64,000 nucleotides of DNA from Deinococcus detaillensis (GTDB taxonomy: Bacteria > Deinococcota > Deinococci > Deinococcales > Deinococcaceae): positions 12,444 through 76,443 of the forward strand of contig NZ_VKDB01000017.1 of assembly GCF_007280555.1 (NCBI RefSeq). The letters run 5' to 3'. Shown here piece after piece: positions 25,369 to 35,419 of this stretch. The position numbers and the translations under genes are program-made. The notes under the pieces are model-generated. The model worked only from the letters and a program-made list of their open reading frames with translations. It was not told where the DNA came from and did not search any database. The stretch's first letter is position 1, and each line of letters opens with the position of its first letter.

Positions 25369-27240
25369 ATGCAAAATTACCAGCAGGGAGAACGTTTTTT
25401 TGATGAGATGTTTACCCCGGACGGCGCGGTCAGGCCCCATTATCAGGGCGTGCAAGCGTATTTAGAGCGCCTCGGTGTCCCGGAATTCGAGCGGCGGCGC
25501 TCCCTGCTCGACTTGGCGTTTCGCAACCAAGGCATCACCTTTACCGTCTACGGCGACAGCGCCGGAACCGAGCGCACCTTTCCGTTTGATCCGGTGCCGC
25601 GCATCATCCCGGCGAGCGAGTGGGCCACTTTGGAAGCGGGCCTGACTCAGCGTGTCAAGGCCCTCAACGCCTTTTTGCGCGACATTTACAGCGACGCCCA
25701 AATTCTCAAAGAAGGAATCATCCCCAGCGAGTTGGTGTACTCGTCGAGCCACTTCCGGCGCGAAGTTCACGGCCTCAAAGTGCCGCTGGGCGTGTACACC
25801 CACATCGTCGGCAGCGATTTGATCCGCGACGAGCAGGGCAACTATCTGGTCTTGGAAGACAATTTGCGCTCGCCCAGCGGCGTGAGCTACCTGCTGGCCA
25901 ACCGCGCCGCCATGACCCGCATCTATCCGGGCATGTTCGATTCGCAGGGCGTACGGACGGTGCAGCACTACCCCAACGAGCTGCTGCGCGTTCTCAGTTC
26001 GCTCAGCCCGCGTGCGCCGGAAGCCACCGTGGTGCTGCTGACGCCGGGCATGTACAACAGCGCTTACTTTGAGCACGCTTACCTCGCTCAGCAGATGGGC
26101 GTCGAACTCGTCGAGGGCCGCGATTTGTTTGTGGACAATGGCCGCGTCTGGATGCGGACCACCAACGGGCGCACCCAAGTGGACGTGATCTACCGCCGCG
26201 TCGACGATGAATTCCTCGATCCGCTGACCTTCCGGCGCGACTCGGCGCTGGGCGTGCCGGGACTGGTGGAGGTCTACCGTCAGGGACGAGTCGCCATTGC
26301 CAACGCCATCGGCGCGGGCGTGGCCGACGACAAAGCCGTTTACGCCTACGTGCCGCAGATGATCGAGTACTACCTCGGTGAGAAGGCCATCTTGGGCAAC
26401 GTCCCCACTTATTTGGGCTGGGACAAAGACCAACTCGGATACATCCTCGAAAACGCCTCGGAACTAGTGATCAAGGCAGTGGGCGAGGCGGGCGGCTACG
26501 GCATGCTGATCGGCCCGGCCTCCACCCAGCAAGAAGTGGCAGACTTCTTGGTGCAGGTGCGCGAAAATCCCCGCAACTACATCGGACAGCCGGTGGTGGG
26601 CTTGTCGCGTCACCCCACCTTCTACACGGATTCCGGCGACTTTGAAGCGGCTCACGTGGATTTGCGCCCTTATATTTTGGTGGGAAAAGACGTTTCCATT
26701 ATCCCCGGCGGCCTGACGCGGGTGGCGCTCAAGCGCGGCTCGTTGGTGGTCAACTCCTCGCAGGGCGGCGGCTCCAAAGACACCTGGGTGCTGGATCACG
26801 ACGGCCCAGTGAACGCCCAGATTCAGAGCCAGTTTCAAGGTGCGCCGCTGCAAGGCGGCCTCGTTTCGCCGGGTCAGCCGCACTGGCCGCTGGGCGGAGC
26901 GTCGGGGCCAGCCCAGCGCCACTTGCAAAACGCGCCTCTGGACGAGGCCGCAGCGGGCCAGTCGCAATCGCAGAGCCAGTCACAAAGCGGGGGCGGCACT
27001 CAGAGTCAAAGCCAAGCGCAGCAAGGGGAGCACGAGCCGCCGCTGGGCGCTTTGACCCTCAACTCAGCCGAGCTGCCCGCCGAGGACACCCACCAGCAGC
27101 ACCGCTTTTTGCCGGGAACCGAACTGCCCGAGCAGCTCGCCGAGCAAAGCGGCCACGTGGGGGTTGCCCATTCAGATCAAGTCCCCGACCCCGCCACCGT
27201 GCCGGGCATCGAACAACCCGATCAGCAAGGAGACGTGTAA
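25369..27240 (+). CDS. Circularly permuted ATP-grasp protein (DUF404/DUF407)
   Basis: 623 residues, the enzyme of a three-gene set. The core (1-480) is the circularly permuted ATP-grasp fold, with PFDPVPRIIPA near the start, LEDNLRSPSGVSYLLANR, and ELVIKAVGEAGGYGM for ATP binding. This family is thought to ligate an amino group to a carboxylate in peptides. The C-terminal about 140 residues are not conserved in my experience and are rich in Gln, Ser and Glu, with a run of QS repeats near 26960-27030. The start is supported by GGAGGAAGG before the ATG, and TATCCT lies upstream as a -10. Confidence 0.85.
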   Translation: MQNYQQGERFFDEMFTPDGAVRPHYQGVQAYLERLGVPEFERRRSLLDLAFRNQGITFTVYGDSAGTERTFPFDPVPRIIPASEWATLEAGLTQRVKALNAFLRDIYSDAQILKEGIIPSELVYSSSHFRREVHGLKVPLGVYTHIVGSDLIRDEQGNYLVLEDNLRSPSGVSYLLANRAAMTRIYPGMFDSQGVRTVQHYPNELLRVLSSLSPRAPEATVVLLTPGMYNSAYFEHAYLAQQMGVELVEGRDLFVDNGRVWMRTTNGRTQVDVIYRRVDDEFLDPLTFRRDSALGVPGLVEVYRQGRVAIANAIGAGVADDKAVYAYVPQMIEYYLGEKAILGNVPTYLGWDKDQLGYILENASELVIKAVGEAGGYGMLIGPASTQQEVADFLVQVRENPRNYIGQPVVGLSRHPTFYTDSGDFEAAHVDLRPYILVGKDVSIIPGGLTRVALKRGSLVVNSSQGGGSKDTWVLDHDGPVNAQIQSQFQGAPLQGGLVSPGQPHWPLGGASGPAQRHLQNAPLDEAAAGQSQSQSQSQSGGGTQSQSQAQQGEHEPPLGALTLNSAELPAEDTHQQHRFLPGTELPEQLAEQSGHVGVAHSDQVPDPATVPGIEQPDQQGDV

Positions 27241-28175
27241 TGCTCTCGCGCTTAGCCGAATCGCTGTACTGGATTGGCCGCTACGTCGAGCGGGCCGAGA
27301 ACACCGCCCGCCTGCTCAACGTCAACTATTACGCCACCCTGGAAGCGGGCGGGCGGGTCAGCGAAGAGTGGCGGCCCCTGTTGGAGATTTCCGGCACAAA
27401 GGCCGGATTTGCCGAGCACTATGGCCGCGCCGATGCCCACAGCGTGGCGGCTTGGCTAGCCTTCGACCGCCGCAATCCGTCGAGTATTGCGTCGAGCCTC
27501 TCCCGCGCCCGCGAAAATGCGCGAGGCCTGCGCGACCGGATTCCCAGCGAGATGTGGGAAGAACTCAACCTGGCTTACCTCAATCTGTGCTTCCAGAATG
27601 TAGACGTGCTGGCCAGCGACGGTCTGTTCGAATACTGCTCGGCGGCCCGCGACGCTTCGCAGATGTTTTTCGGCATCGCTTTTGCCACGTTGCCGCGCGA
27701 CGAAGGCTGGTCGTTTATGCGGGCAGGTCAAATGCTCGAGCGCGGCGACAATTTGCTGCGGCTCCTACAGGTGCGCTACAGCGTCCGCAGCCCCAGCACC
27801 CCCGCACAGGCCGCCGTGGACAACCACCGCTGGATGGCGGTGCTCAAAACGGTCTCGGCGTACGAGGCTTACCGCAAAAGCGAACACGGCGGCCTCGACC
27901 CGCGCACCATCGCCAAGTTCTTGCTGCTCAACGGTTACTTTCCGCGCAGCGTGCGCTACTGCGGCGAGAACTTGCACGACGCTTTGGCCCAGATCGAGCG
28001 CATTCATCCCAAGTCTCATCCCGAGCTGCTGCGCGAGGCCAAATGGCTGATGGCCCGCTTGGAACACGCCAATGTGGACGACATCTTAGAGCGGCAGTCT
28101 CCCGATTTAGACACCTTGCTGAGCGACTTCAACGCCGTCGGCTACGCGATTTACGCGGCCTATTTCACGGTTTGA
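27240..28175 (+). CDS. Alpha-E domain protein (DUF403)
   Basis: 311 residues, all-helical. It opens with MLSRLAESLYWIGRYVERAENTAR, the hallmark of alpha-E proteins, and keeps their conserved acidic and aromatic helices (SEMWEELN, FLLLNGYFPRSVRYC). It has no known catalytic residue; it is always found with the ATP-grasp protein and is presumed to be its substrate-handling or structural partner. Its ATG shares one base with the upstream TAA, so the two are coupled. Confidence 0.88.
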   Translation: MLSRLAESLYWIGRYVERAENTARLLNVNYYATLEAGGRVSEEWRPLLEISGTKAGFAEHYGRADAHSVAAWLAFDRRNPSSIASSLSRARENARGLRDRIPSEMWEELNLAYLNLCFQNVDVLASDGLFEYCSAARDASQMFFGIAFATLPRDEGWSFMRAGQMLERGDNLLRLLQVRYSVRSPSTPAQAAVDNHRWMAVLKTVSAYEAYRKSEHGGLDPRTIAKFLLLNGYFPRSVRYCGENLHDALAQIERIHPKSHPELLREAKWLMARLEHANVDDILERQSPDLDTLLSDFNAVGYAIYAAYFTV

Positions 28176-28374
28176 ATGCCTCTGCTTTCACGAACCCGCA
28201 GCTCCCGGCGCGGCGAAGCGTACAGGTTTTGTCAGGGAGACTGGCTTCCCCTCTTTTGAGAACAGGTGGGCGCAGGCAAGCGGACAGGCCGGCCACTTGA
28301 AGTCGTCAACCCAGCGGCGTTCTGGTTCATGACCTGTTTTGCCCGCCGTTTTCCCGTATCCTCACCGGAGAGTT

Positions 28375-29208
28375 ATGCGCGCCGATATACGTCACGTCAC
28401 CGAATACGCCTATAAAGAACCCGCTTGGGATTCGTTTAACGAAGTGCGCCTGCATCCAGAAGCCAGCGCCCGCCAGCAACTCAAGAGCTTCCATTTGCTG
28501 GTGGATCCGGAGGCGAGCAGCGTCACCACCCACCGCGATTATTTCGGCTCCATCGTGCATCACGTTCACGTTCACGAACGCCACCGGGTGCTGCGAATTG
28601 AGGCGCAGGCGCTGGTCACCACCAAGCCGCTGACAGTGCCGCCGCCCGTGCCGCTGAGCGCCCTCGACGATCTGCGCAGCGAAGTCACCGAGTTTTTGAT
28701 TGCCAGCCCGCGCGTGCCCAAAGGCGACTGGCCCGAGATCTTCGGCGTGGCCCGCCCCGGCCCCAACGATGATCTCTCGGCTTTTTTAACCGACTTGACC
28801 CACCAATTTTTTCAGCAGTTCAGCTACAAGCCCGGAGCCACCAGCGTCCGCACCACCATTCAGGAGTTTGCCAAGTTGCAGCAGGGCGTTTGCCAAGACT
28901 TTACCCACGCCATGCTGGGAGTCTGCCGCACGCTGGGCATCCCGGCCCGCTACGTCAGCGGCTACCTGTATTCCGGCGGCGAGATGATCGGCGCAGACGC
29001 CACCCATGCCTGGCCAGAAGTGCTGATCCCCGGCGCGGGCTGGGTGGGCTTCGATCCGACCAACGACGTGCTGGCCGGAGAAAAACACATCAAGATCGGT
29101 CACGGGCGCGATTACCCTGACGTGTCGCCCGTGCGCGGCACCTTTTACGGCGGCGGGCAGGGCCGCTTGGACGTGGAAGTGCGGGTCTACGGTGAGCAGC
29201 AGCAGTAA
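28375..29208 (+). CDS. Transglutaminase-like cysteine peptidase of the ATP-grasp cluster
   Basis: 277 residues. The N-terminal beta domain (MRADIRHVTEYAYKEP) precedes a papain-like transglutaminase fold with Cys173 (GVCQDFTHAM), His211 (ATHAWPEV) and Asp227 (GFDPTND). In this conserved neighbourhood the transglutaminase is predicted to cleave or transfer the peptide bonds that the ATP-grasp enzyme makes. The chosen ATG follows GGAGAGTT; TATCCT is a -10 a little upstream, so it may have its own promoter in the 199-base gap after the alpha-E gene. A strong terminator follows. Confidence 0.87.
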   Translation: MRADIRHVTEYAYKEPAWDSFNEVRLHPEASARQQLKSFHLLVDPEASSVTTHRDYFGSIVHHVHVHERHRVLRIEAQALVTTKPLTVPPPVPLSALDDLRSEVTEFLIASPRVPKGDWPEIFGVARPGPNDDLSAFLTDLTHQFFQQFSYKPGATSVRTTIQEFAKLQQGVCQDFTHAMLGVCRTLGIPARYVSGYLYSGGEMIGADATHAWPEVLIPGAGWVGFDPTNDVLAGEKHIKIGHGRDYPDVSPVRGTFYGGGQGRLDVEVRVYGEQQQ

Positions 29209-29226
29209 AAAGCAGCTCTTCAGCGA

Positions 29227-29261
29227 AAAGCCGCCGCCTTAACTGAAAGGGCGGCGGCTTT
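29227..29261. terminator. Bidirectional intrinsic terminator
   Basis: Arms AAAGCCGCCGCC (29227-29238) and GGCGGCGGCTTT (29250-29261) pair perfectly around an 11-base loop, with A-rich and T-rich edges on both sides. It ends the transglutaminase message and, on the other strand, the Yip1-like gene. Confidence 0.85.
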
Positions 29262-29275
29262 GGTTTGCAGGAGGG

Positions 29276-29875
29276 TTAAACGCCGCTGAGGACAGCTCTA
29301 GCGATAAAGAGGCTGGCCAAAAAGCCGCCGACAATCAAAGAAACCAAGAAATAGGCCACGCCAGATAAAACCAAGAGCGCGAGCGCTTCGCCGTTGGTGC
29401 GAATATTCATGCTGGACTGCACCGCCAGAAAGCCGAAATACATATTAGCCAAGGCGATCAAAATGGCAGCCAGAAAGCCGATAATGGGAATAATACCAAT
29501 CAAAGTCCCCAGAATACTCATAGGCACAAAGAAGAGTGAGAAAGTGTAGGCAACTTCAGCGTAGGTCCCTGTTCCTTTGAAAAGCGCCTTGCCGATGTAA
29601 TAAACCGCTCCAGTGAAAACAGCAAAGCCCAGCGGAACGAGAATAAGACGCGTGAAGAGCTGGCCGAAAAAAGTAACCTCACTGTGGAAGAGCGCGAAGA
29701 AAGCGGCAATCAGCGCCGATACCACCGCCGCGACCATCACGTAGATGTAGGCTTGCTGCACGCCGCCCCGCTGTTCAAAGCGCTCGAAAGTGGCGACGCT
29801 CGGCTGGCTGAGTACCGCTGTACTTTGGCTGAACATATTTTGGATGCTGGCCGTGATCTGGGGAGACTTTTGCAT
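29276..29875 (-). CDS. Yip1-family membrane protein
   Basis: 199 residues with five hydrophobic helices after a polar N-terminus of about 40 residues. The layout and the GTGTYAEVAYTFSLFFVP block fit the bacterial Yip1 (PF04893) group, whose function is not established. Leaderless start: CATAAT, seven bases, ATG. Convergent with the transglutaminase operon and divergent from uvrB. Confidence 0.75.
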   Translation of the reverse strand: MQKSPQITASIQNMFSQSTAVLSQPSVATFERFEQRGGVQQAYIYVMVAAVVSALIAAFFALFHSEVTFFGQLFTRLILVPLGFAVFTGAVYYIGKALFKGTGTYAEVAYTFSLFFVPMSILGTLIGIIPIIGFLAAILIALANMYFGFLAVQSSMNIRTNGEALALLVLSGVAYFLVSLIVGGFLASLFIARAVLSGV

Positions 29876-30009
29876 ACTGCTAATTATGAAGGCTGGGTCG
29901 TCAAAGTTCCGTCAAGAGCTTGGGCAAAACTTGAACGTTCTCAAATTGTTGACGGCACAATCCGACTTGGCCCTTCTGTTTGGGCCGTAATTTGCGCTAA
30001 GCTGGCGGG

Positions 30010-32025
30010 ATGCTTAAGGTCGAGTCCGAGTACACGCCCGCAGGCGATCAGCCAACCGCCATTCGCAGCTTGGTAGACGGCCTAGACAGCGGTCTGCGCT
30101 TTCAGACCCTCCTCGGCGCGACGGGCACCGGTAAAACATACAGTGTGGCCCAAGTCATCGAAAAAACCGGACGCCCAGCCCTGATCATGGCTCCCAACAA
30201 AATCCTGACGGCCCAACTCGCCGCCGAGTTCCGCGAGTTTTTTCCGACTGCCGCTGTCGAGTTTTTTATCTCGTATTACGATTACTATCAGCCGGAAGCG
30301 TACGTGCCGGGCAAAGATTTGTTTATCGAAAAAGACGCCGCCATCAACCAAGAAATCGAGCGGCTGCGCCATTCAGCCACCCGCAACTTGCTGACCCGCC
30401 GCGACACTATCGTGGTGGCCTCGGTGAGCTGTATTTACGGCCTCGGTGATCCCGCTGAATACAGAGCACTCAACATTTTGCTGAAAGTCGGCGAGCAGAT
30501 GAGCCGCGACGAGATGCTGAGCCGTTTGATCTCGATGCAGTATGAGCGCAATGACATCGAACTCTCCGCCGGACGCTTCAGGGCCAAAGGCGAGATCATT
30601 GAAATCTGGCCCAGCTATGATGAACAGCCGCTGCGGATTCAACTTTTCGGGGACGAGATCGAGAAAATTCAGATTGTCCATTCGTTGACCGGTGACAAAC
30701 TCGGTGATCTGGACGCCAGCGTGATCTATCCGGCCAAACACTATGTCGCCAGTGCCAGCAATGTTGAGCGCTCTATTGTTACCATTCAGCAGGAGTTAGA
30801 CGAGCGGTTGGAATACTTCAACTCAGTGGGTAAATTACTCGAAGCCCAGCGTCTTAAAGAGCGCACCCTCTACGACTTGGAAATGATGAAAGTGTTGGGC
30901 TACTGCTCCGGCATTGAAAACTACTCGCGACACGTGGATGGCCGCAGGCCCGGCGAAACGCCCTTCACCATGTTGGATTACTTCCCGGAAGATTTTGTGA
31001 CGTTCATTGACGAATCACACGTGACAGTGCCACAAATCGGCGGAATGGCCAACGGTGACAGGGCACGCAAGCAAACGCTGGTCGATTACGGCTTCCGGCT
31101 GCCCTCGGCCATGGATAACCGCCCGCTGAACTTTCAGGAATTTTTGGAGAAAACGGGTCAAACCGTGTTCGTTTCGGCCACGCCCGGCCCCTTTGAGCGT
31201 GAGGTCAGCGACAGCATCGCCGATCAGATTATTCGACCCACCGGACTGGTTGACCCGCCGGTGACGGTGCGCCCGATTCAGGGCCAAATCGACGACTTGC
31301 TGGGCATGATTCGGGGCCGCGCCGAAAAAAGCGAGCGGGTGCTCATCACCACGCTGACCAAGCGGATGTCCGAAGACCTCACCGAATACCTGTTGGAGCG
31401 TGGCGTGCGTGCCCGCTACATGCACTCGGACATCGATTCGGTCGAGCGCCAAGTCATCATTCGGGATTTGCGGCTGGGTCACTACGACGTGCTGATCGGC
31501 ATCAACCTTTTGCGCGAAGGACTGGATTTGCCGGAAGTCTCGCTGGTCGCCATTCTGGACGCCGACAAGCCGGGCTTCCTGAGAAGCGAGCGGGCGCTGA
31601 TTCAGACCATCGGACGGGCGGCCCGCAACGTCGGCGGCGAGGTGATTTTGTACGGCGACAGCATTACCCCCGCCATGAAAAGCGCAATGGACGAAACCGA
31701 CCGCCGCCGCGAGAAGCAGACCGCCTACAACTTGGAACACGGCATCACCCCGACGACCATCATCAAGGGAGTCAGAAACATCATTCGCGGCGAGGAAGTG
31801 GCCGAGTTGCCTGCCTCCGGCGATCTGAGCAATGACCGTGACGCCCTGACCGTTCAACTCACCGATCTTGAGCTGGACATGTGGCAAGCGTCAGAGGACT
31901 TGGACTTCGAACTGGCCGCTTCGTTGCGCGACCAAATTCGCAGCATCGAGGCCAAATTGCAGGGCAAGAACTTCGAGCAGCCCACCGTGCCGGGCCAGAA
32001 AGTCAGAAAACGCGGGCGGCGCTGA
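30010..32025 (+). CDS. uvrB: Excinuclease ABC subunit B
   Basis: 671 residues, full length. Walker [14 protein letters not shown] has Lys42; [12 protein letters not shown] is the beta-hairpin that clamps damaged DNA; helicase motifs continue ([22 protein letters not shown]). The C-terminal UVR motif ([19 protein letters not shown]) contacts UvrC. It verifies lesions delivered by UvrA and loads UvrC in nucleotide excision repair. -10 TAAGCT and six bases precede the ATG, so its mRNA is probably leaderless. I looked for the radiation/desiccation-response palindrome upstream and did not find a convincing one. Confidence 0.98.
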   Translation: MLKVESEYTPAGDQPTAIRSLVDGLDSGLRFQTLLGATGTGKTYSVAQVIEKTGRPALIMAPNKILTAQLAAEFREFFPTAAVEFFISYYDYYQPEAYVPGKDLFIEKDAAINQEIERLRHSATRNLLTRRDTIVVASVSCIYGLGDPAEYRALNILLKVGEQMSRDEMLSRLISMQYERNDIELSAGRFRAKGEIIEIWPSYDEQPLRIQLFGDEIEKIQIVHSLTGDKLGDLDASVIYPAKHYVASASNVERSIVTIQQELDERLEYFNSVGKLLEAQRLKERTLYDLEMMKVLGYCSGIENYSRHVDGRRPGETPFTMLDYFPEDFVTFIDESHVTVPQIGGMANGDRARKQTLVDYGFRLPSAMDNRPLNFQEFLEKTGQTVFVSATPGPFEREVSDSIADQIIRPTGLVDPPVTVRPIQGQIDDLLGMIRGRAEKSERVLITTLTKRMSEDLTEYLLERGVRARYMHSDIDSVERQVIIRDLRLGHYDVLIGINLLREGLDLPEVSLVAILDADKPGFLRSERALIQTIGRAARNVGGEVILYGDSITPAMKSAMDETDRRREKQTAYNLEHGITPTTIIKGVRNIIRGEEVAELPASGDLSNDRDALTVQLTDLELDMWQASEDLDFELAASLRDQIRSIEAKLQGKNFEQPTVPGQKVRKRGRR

Positions 32026-32064
32026 GTCAAAAGTAACGGGCAGCTATATCTCGATTGCCTGAAA

Positions 32065-32259
32065 TCAGTTTCCCGTTGCCCGTGCCGCCGCGTGGCAGCC
32101 AATCTCTACTTCGCCTTCCAAGAGTCCCCGCGCTGCCAGCTCGCGCACGACCAATCGACAGTAGGCGTGCAAGACTTCGGGGCTGGCCCAATCTAAAGTC
32201 AGCGGCGAGAGGTTGAGACGGCGGGCTTCGGCAGCCAAGTACACTTCAAATTCACTCAC
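32065..32259 (-). CDS. Small hypothetical protein
   Basis: 64 residues, soluble, mostly helical, with a Cys in HAYCRLV and one in EIGCHAA. No family recognised. A GTG at 32259 is chosen because TATGCT plus six bases lies directly upstream, the leaderless pattern seen across the window; another GTG two codons earlier lies inside that spacing. Confidence 0.5.
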   Translation of the reverse strand: MSEFEVYLAAEARRLNLSPLTLDWASPEVLHAYCRLVVRELAARGLLEGEVEIGCHAAARATGN

Positions 32260-32272
32260 CCTCACAGCATAG

Positions 32273-32310
32273 GAGAAGGGCCGAACAGGGAAACTTGTTC
32301 GGCCCTTCTC
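32273..32310 (-). terminator. Hairpin ending the cytochrome bc operon
   Basis: Perfect 15-base arms (32273-32287 and 32296-32310, core GGGCCGAACA) around an eight-base loop. It lies 28 bases after the cytochrome b stop. There is no T-run, so termination may be imperfect. Confidence 0.7.
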
Positions 32311-32338
32311 AGTTGAGTGGCTCGCTCAGTCGAGTAGC

Positions 32339-33640
32339 TCAGTCGTCAGCAGCGGCTTGACGCATTTCGCGCTCATCGGCCTCGCGCAGCTTACGAATGC
32401 CGCGCACGATGCCGATAACGGCAAAGTAACTGATGATCGGCAACACGATGGCCAGAATCCACAAAATCAAGTTGGCGCTGGATTCTTTGAGCACGCCCGA
32501 CAGCACCAGCTCTGGCCTATAGCCCGCGACGCTGAACACCGCGATCATCACGAAGAAGGCGATCCCCAGCCCCAACCTGACCGGATAATCGGTGGGATTT
32601 TCAGCGTAGTACTGGTTTTCACTGCTGCGGTCAATCAGCGGAATGGCGAACAGCAAGCCGATGATGATGCCCGGCATTACCAGCGCACCGAAGAACTCGG
32701 CGTTAAAGACTCCGCCCCACAAGTTGAACTCTAGGCTGCCCGGCAAGATCGCCAGGATGCCGAAGACCCACAGCAGGTAAAAGTCCGGCTTGACGATGGG
32801 CGACTGGTTGCTGGGCGGCCCGAAGACTTCAACCGGGTGAACCGGAATGAAGGCGGCGAACAACATCACCAAGCCGGTAAAGATCAGCGCCAGCATCAGC
32901 ATGATGGGGGTCTGCTGGGTAATCAGCGGCACGCCCACGATCTTCTTATACGCCAGCTCTTTGGCGTAGCGGGGCTGGGTGTGCTTTTGCTTGATCATCA
33001 GCAGCATGTGCGCCCCAGTCAGGGCCAGCAGAATACCGGGCAGCAACATGATGTGGTAGCCGTAGACCCGCGAGATAATCCCGGGGCCGGGGAACTTGCC
33101 CGCAAAGGCCGCTTGGCCGACCCACTCGCCGATCCAGGGGATGCTGGAGGCGATACCCACGACCACTTTGAGGGTGGTGAAGGCGAAGTTGTCGTAGGGC
33201 AGGCTGTAACCCGTCACGGCAGTCAGGGCGGTGAAGATGATCAGGAGAAGGCCAATCCACCAATTGATCTCACGCGGCTTTTTGTAAGCGCCGGTGAAAT
33301 AAATCCGCATCATGTGCATCAGGCCCGCGCCCATCATTAAGTTGGCCATCCAGTGGTGCATCCGGCGCAGCATGTCGCCGAACGGCATGGCATTGATGTT
33401 GATGGCGCTCGCCCAAGCGGCGGGCACCAAGTTGGCCGAGGTAGGGTCCATCGGGTTTTTGACCAAGATGGTGCTGGGTTCGTAGAACAGCGCCAAAATT
33501 GCGCCAGTCAAGATCAGCACGATTAAGGAGAACAGCGTGATTTCACCCAAGAAAAAGCTGTGGTGAACCGGGAAGGCTTTACGCAAAAACTTATCGTTTA
33601 AACGCGAAATGTGAAGCCGCTCGTCGAGCCATTGGTTCAT
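32339..33640 (-). CDS. Cytochrome b subunit of a bc-type complex
   Basis: 433 residues, long form with the b6-like N-terminal heme domain and the subunit-IV-like part joined. Histidines in [13 protein letters not shown] and in [18 protein letters not shown] are the heme ligands; PEFY-like [10 protein letters not shown] is at the quinol site. It oxidises quinol and passes electrons to the Rieske protein. Its ATG overlaps the Rieske stop (ATGA). The C-terminal tail is charged and soluble. Confidence 0.93.
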   Translation of the reverse strand: MNQWLDERLHISRLNDKFLRKAFPVHHSFFLGEITLFSLIVLILTGAILALFYEPSTILVKNPMDPTSANLVPAAWASAININAMPFGDMLRRMHHWMANLMMGAGLMHMMRIYFTGAYKKPREINWWIGLLLIIFTALTAVTGYSLPYDNFAFTTLKVVVGIASSIPWIGEWVGQAAFAGKFPGPGIISRVYGYHIMLLPGILLALTGAHMLLMIKQKHTQPRYAKELAYKKIVGVPLITQQTPIMLMLALIFTGLVMLFAAFIPVHPVEVFGPPSNQSPIVKPDFYLLWVFGILAILPGSLEFNLWGGVFNAEFFGALVMPGIIIGLLFAIPLIDRSSENQYYAENPTDYPVRLGLGIAFFVMIAVFSVAGYRPELVLSGVLKESSANLILWILAIVLPIISYFAVIGIVRGIRKLREADEREMRQAAADD

Positions 33641-34290
33641 ATCGTCTTCGCCTCCTCGAGAAGCGACTTCCAATCGCTCTCGGTCAATCCGTAGTAAGGC
33701 CCGTTCAGTGAGCCAGTCGCCATCACGCCGCCCGCGTCAAGCTTGATCGGCAATTGTGGCAACGGTTTGGGCGGTGGCCCACCGATCACCTTGCAGCCTG
33801 CACGCGGATCATACGCGCCGGAGTGGCAAGGGCACAAAATAGTTTCAGGTTTGGAGGGGTTGTCGCCGACTTGGCAGCCGAGATGCTGGCAAATGCCGCT
33901 GTAAGCCACCACGCCGTCTTGCACGCCTTTGAGGTCAGTGGGAGCCACGATCTCAGCAGGCGGGAACTTGAAGACGATCAACAAGTTATTGGGTTCATCT
34001 TTTTTGATGACCGGCTTGCCGTCTTTGTCTTTGCCTTGCGGCCAAGCGCGGGTGATCTTGTCGGTCAGGTCACTGGCTTTGAGTGGCTGGCCGCTTTGGG
34101 CTCCCTCGGCGTACACCAAGATGTCTCCCTCGATGGCAGGAACTTTGCCCGCCGTGATCCGGTTGGGAGGCCGCACACCCGCCAGCGCTGTGACGAGGCC
34201 GAGGCCGCCCACTGCGCCGGCAGTGCCGAGCGCCACGTTAATAAACTTGCGCCGAGAAATTTCGGGGTCTGCACGTCTGTATTTGGTCAT
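33637..34290 (-). CDS. Rieske iron-sulfur subunit of the bc complex
   Basis: 217 residues. A twin-arginine-like start ([11 protein letters not shown]) leads into one membrane anchor (about 15-40). The 2Fe-2S ligands are in CQHLGC and CPCHSG. It carries electrons from quinol to the c-type cytochrome. Middle gene of the operon; overlaps cytochrome b by four bases. Confidence 0.93.
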   Translation of the reverse strand: MTKYRRADPEISRRKFINVALGTAGAVGGLGLVTALAGVRPPNRITAGKVPAIEGDILVYAEGAQSGQPLKASDLTDKITRAWPQGKDKDGKPVIKKDEPNNLLIVFKFPPAEIVAPTDLKGVQDGVVAYSGICQHLGCQVGDNPSKPETILCPCHSGAYDPRAGCKVIGGPPPKPLPQLPIKLDAGGVMATGSLNGPYYGLTESDWKSLLEEAKTI

Positions 34291-34345
34291 AAGTTCGTCA
34301 CCACCGCTTTGTTCACTTTTGCCTCAAAACTCGCCGCAGCCACAT

Positions 34346-35227
34346 TTACCACGGAAACTCACCGCTGGAATCTTCGACCAGCACTTCGCTGTCCATGAAG
34401 TATTTCTTGTACAGGCCCGCTGCCACGCCCAGCAAGATCACGACCATCGCCGCGTAAAAGCCTTCGCCGGTCACGTCGGGTTTGACAACCGGATCAGCGG
34501 CCCAGCCGTACCAATCACTGATGATCAGGCGGGCGAACAAAATACCGAACACCACCACGCCGATCAGGGTGGAGACCATGGCCAGCACCGAGAGCGGGGT
34601 GCTGCGGGTTTTGTGAATGCCGGGCTTCAACTCCTGCCCCTCAGCCCACACGCTGTACAGCCCAATGATGCCGTAGGTCAGAGTTAGCAAGATAAAAGTC
34701 ACGAGCGTGATTTCCGGCAACTTGATTTCTTCCGGCACAAAGCGCGAACGGTTCTTGAGCAGCTCTGGGCTGATGCTGCTGGCCGCCGCCGCAATCACAG
34801 CGGGCGTGACCAGTTCGGCTTTGTTGCCCCAAGAGTTCAGCACGTAGTTGGTGACAGCGTAGATTTCGTTATCCTTGAGGCTGGCCGCGAAAGCTGGCAT
34901 GGCTCCCTTGCCTTTGACCACGCGGGTATGTACCAGCACCGGGTCTTGCAGGATGGTTTCCTGCCCGGCGAGTTTGGGCCCCACACCGCCTTGACCGTTC
35001 AGGCCGTGACAACCCGCACAGGCGGTGGCTCCCGTAGCCGCGTTGCCCTGCTCAAAAATCTTCTTGCCGACCGTCGGCCATTCTTTGGCGGCGGCGGCGG
35101 TGATGGCCGGATCAATCTTAATCGGCTCTGGGGCGGTGTCTTTGTTGAAAAGAAACAACAAAACAATCCATAAAATGGCCGCGATCACAATCGCAACCGA
35201 GGGCATTACTGCGTCATTCCGTTCCAC
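34346..35227 (-). CDS. Membrane-bound c-type cytochrome of the bc operon
   Basis: 293 residues. One N-terminal membrane helix (about 8-28), a cytochrome c domain with CAGCH heme site and probable Met ligand in GAMPAF, then three more hydrophobic helices near the C-terminus. A cytochrome with extra helices in place of cytochrome c1 or f is the arrangement in Deinococcus-type bc operons. The start is the GTG at 35227, because GGGAG lies eight bases upstream; the longer frame is unsupported. First gene of the operon. Confidence 0.88.
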   Translation of the reverse strand: MERNDAVMPSVAIVIAAILWIVLLFLFNKDTAPEPIKIDPAITAAAAKEWPTVGKKIFEQGNAATGATACAGCHGLNGQGGVGPKLAGQETILQDPVLVHTRVVKGKGAMPAFAASLKDNEIYAVTNYVLNSWGNKAELVTPAVIAAAASSISPELLKNRSRFVPEEIKLPEITLVTFILLTLTYGIIGLYSVWAEGQELKPGIHKTRSTPLSVLAMVSTLIGVVVFGILFARLIISDWYGWAADPVVKPDVTGEGFYAAMVVILLGVAAGLYKKYFMDSEVLVEDSSGEFPW

Positions 35228-35419
35228 GTTACGTTCTCCCTCATCAGCGAAATGGCCCTGCGCTTGTCTAAATACTGAGCCTAAAATCTGCCTTAGCGTA
35301 TCATGGAGGGCCTTCTTTGAGAGGCGCTGACCATGCGCCCAGCCGCCGAACAAGAGCGAAGGGAAAACCCCCGAAAAGCGCGACTTAGCGTCCACTTAAT
35401 GTACAAAAAATAAGGCGTC

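Noticed and set aside
26945..27030. QS repeats as a CRISPR-like or genetic repeat array
   Set aside because: They are irregular codon repeats within a coding frame, without spacers.
29876..30009. Search for a radiation/desiccation response motif before uvrB
   Set aside because: Only a weak partial palindrome (TTGTTGACGGCACAA) is seen; it does not match the known 17-base consensus.
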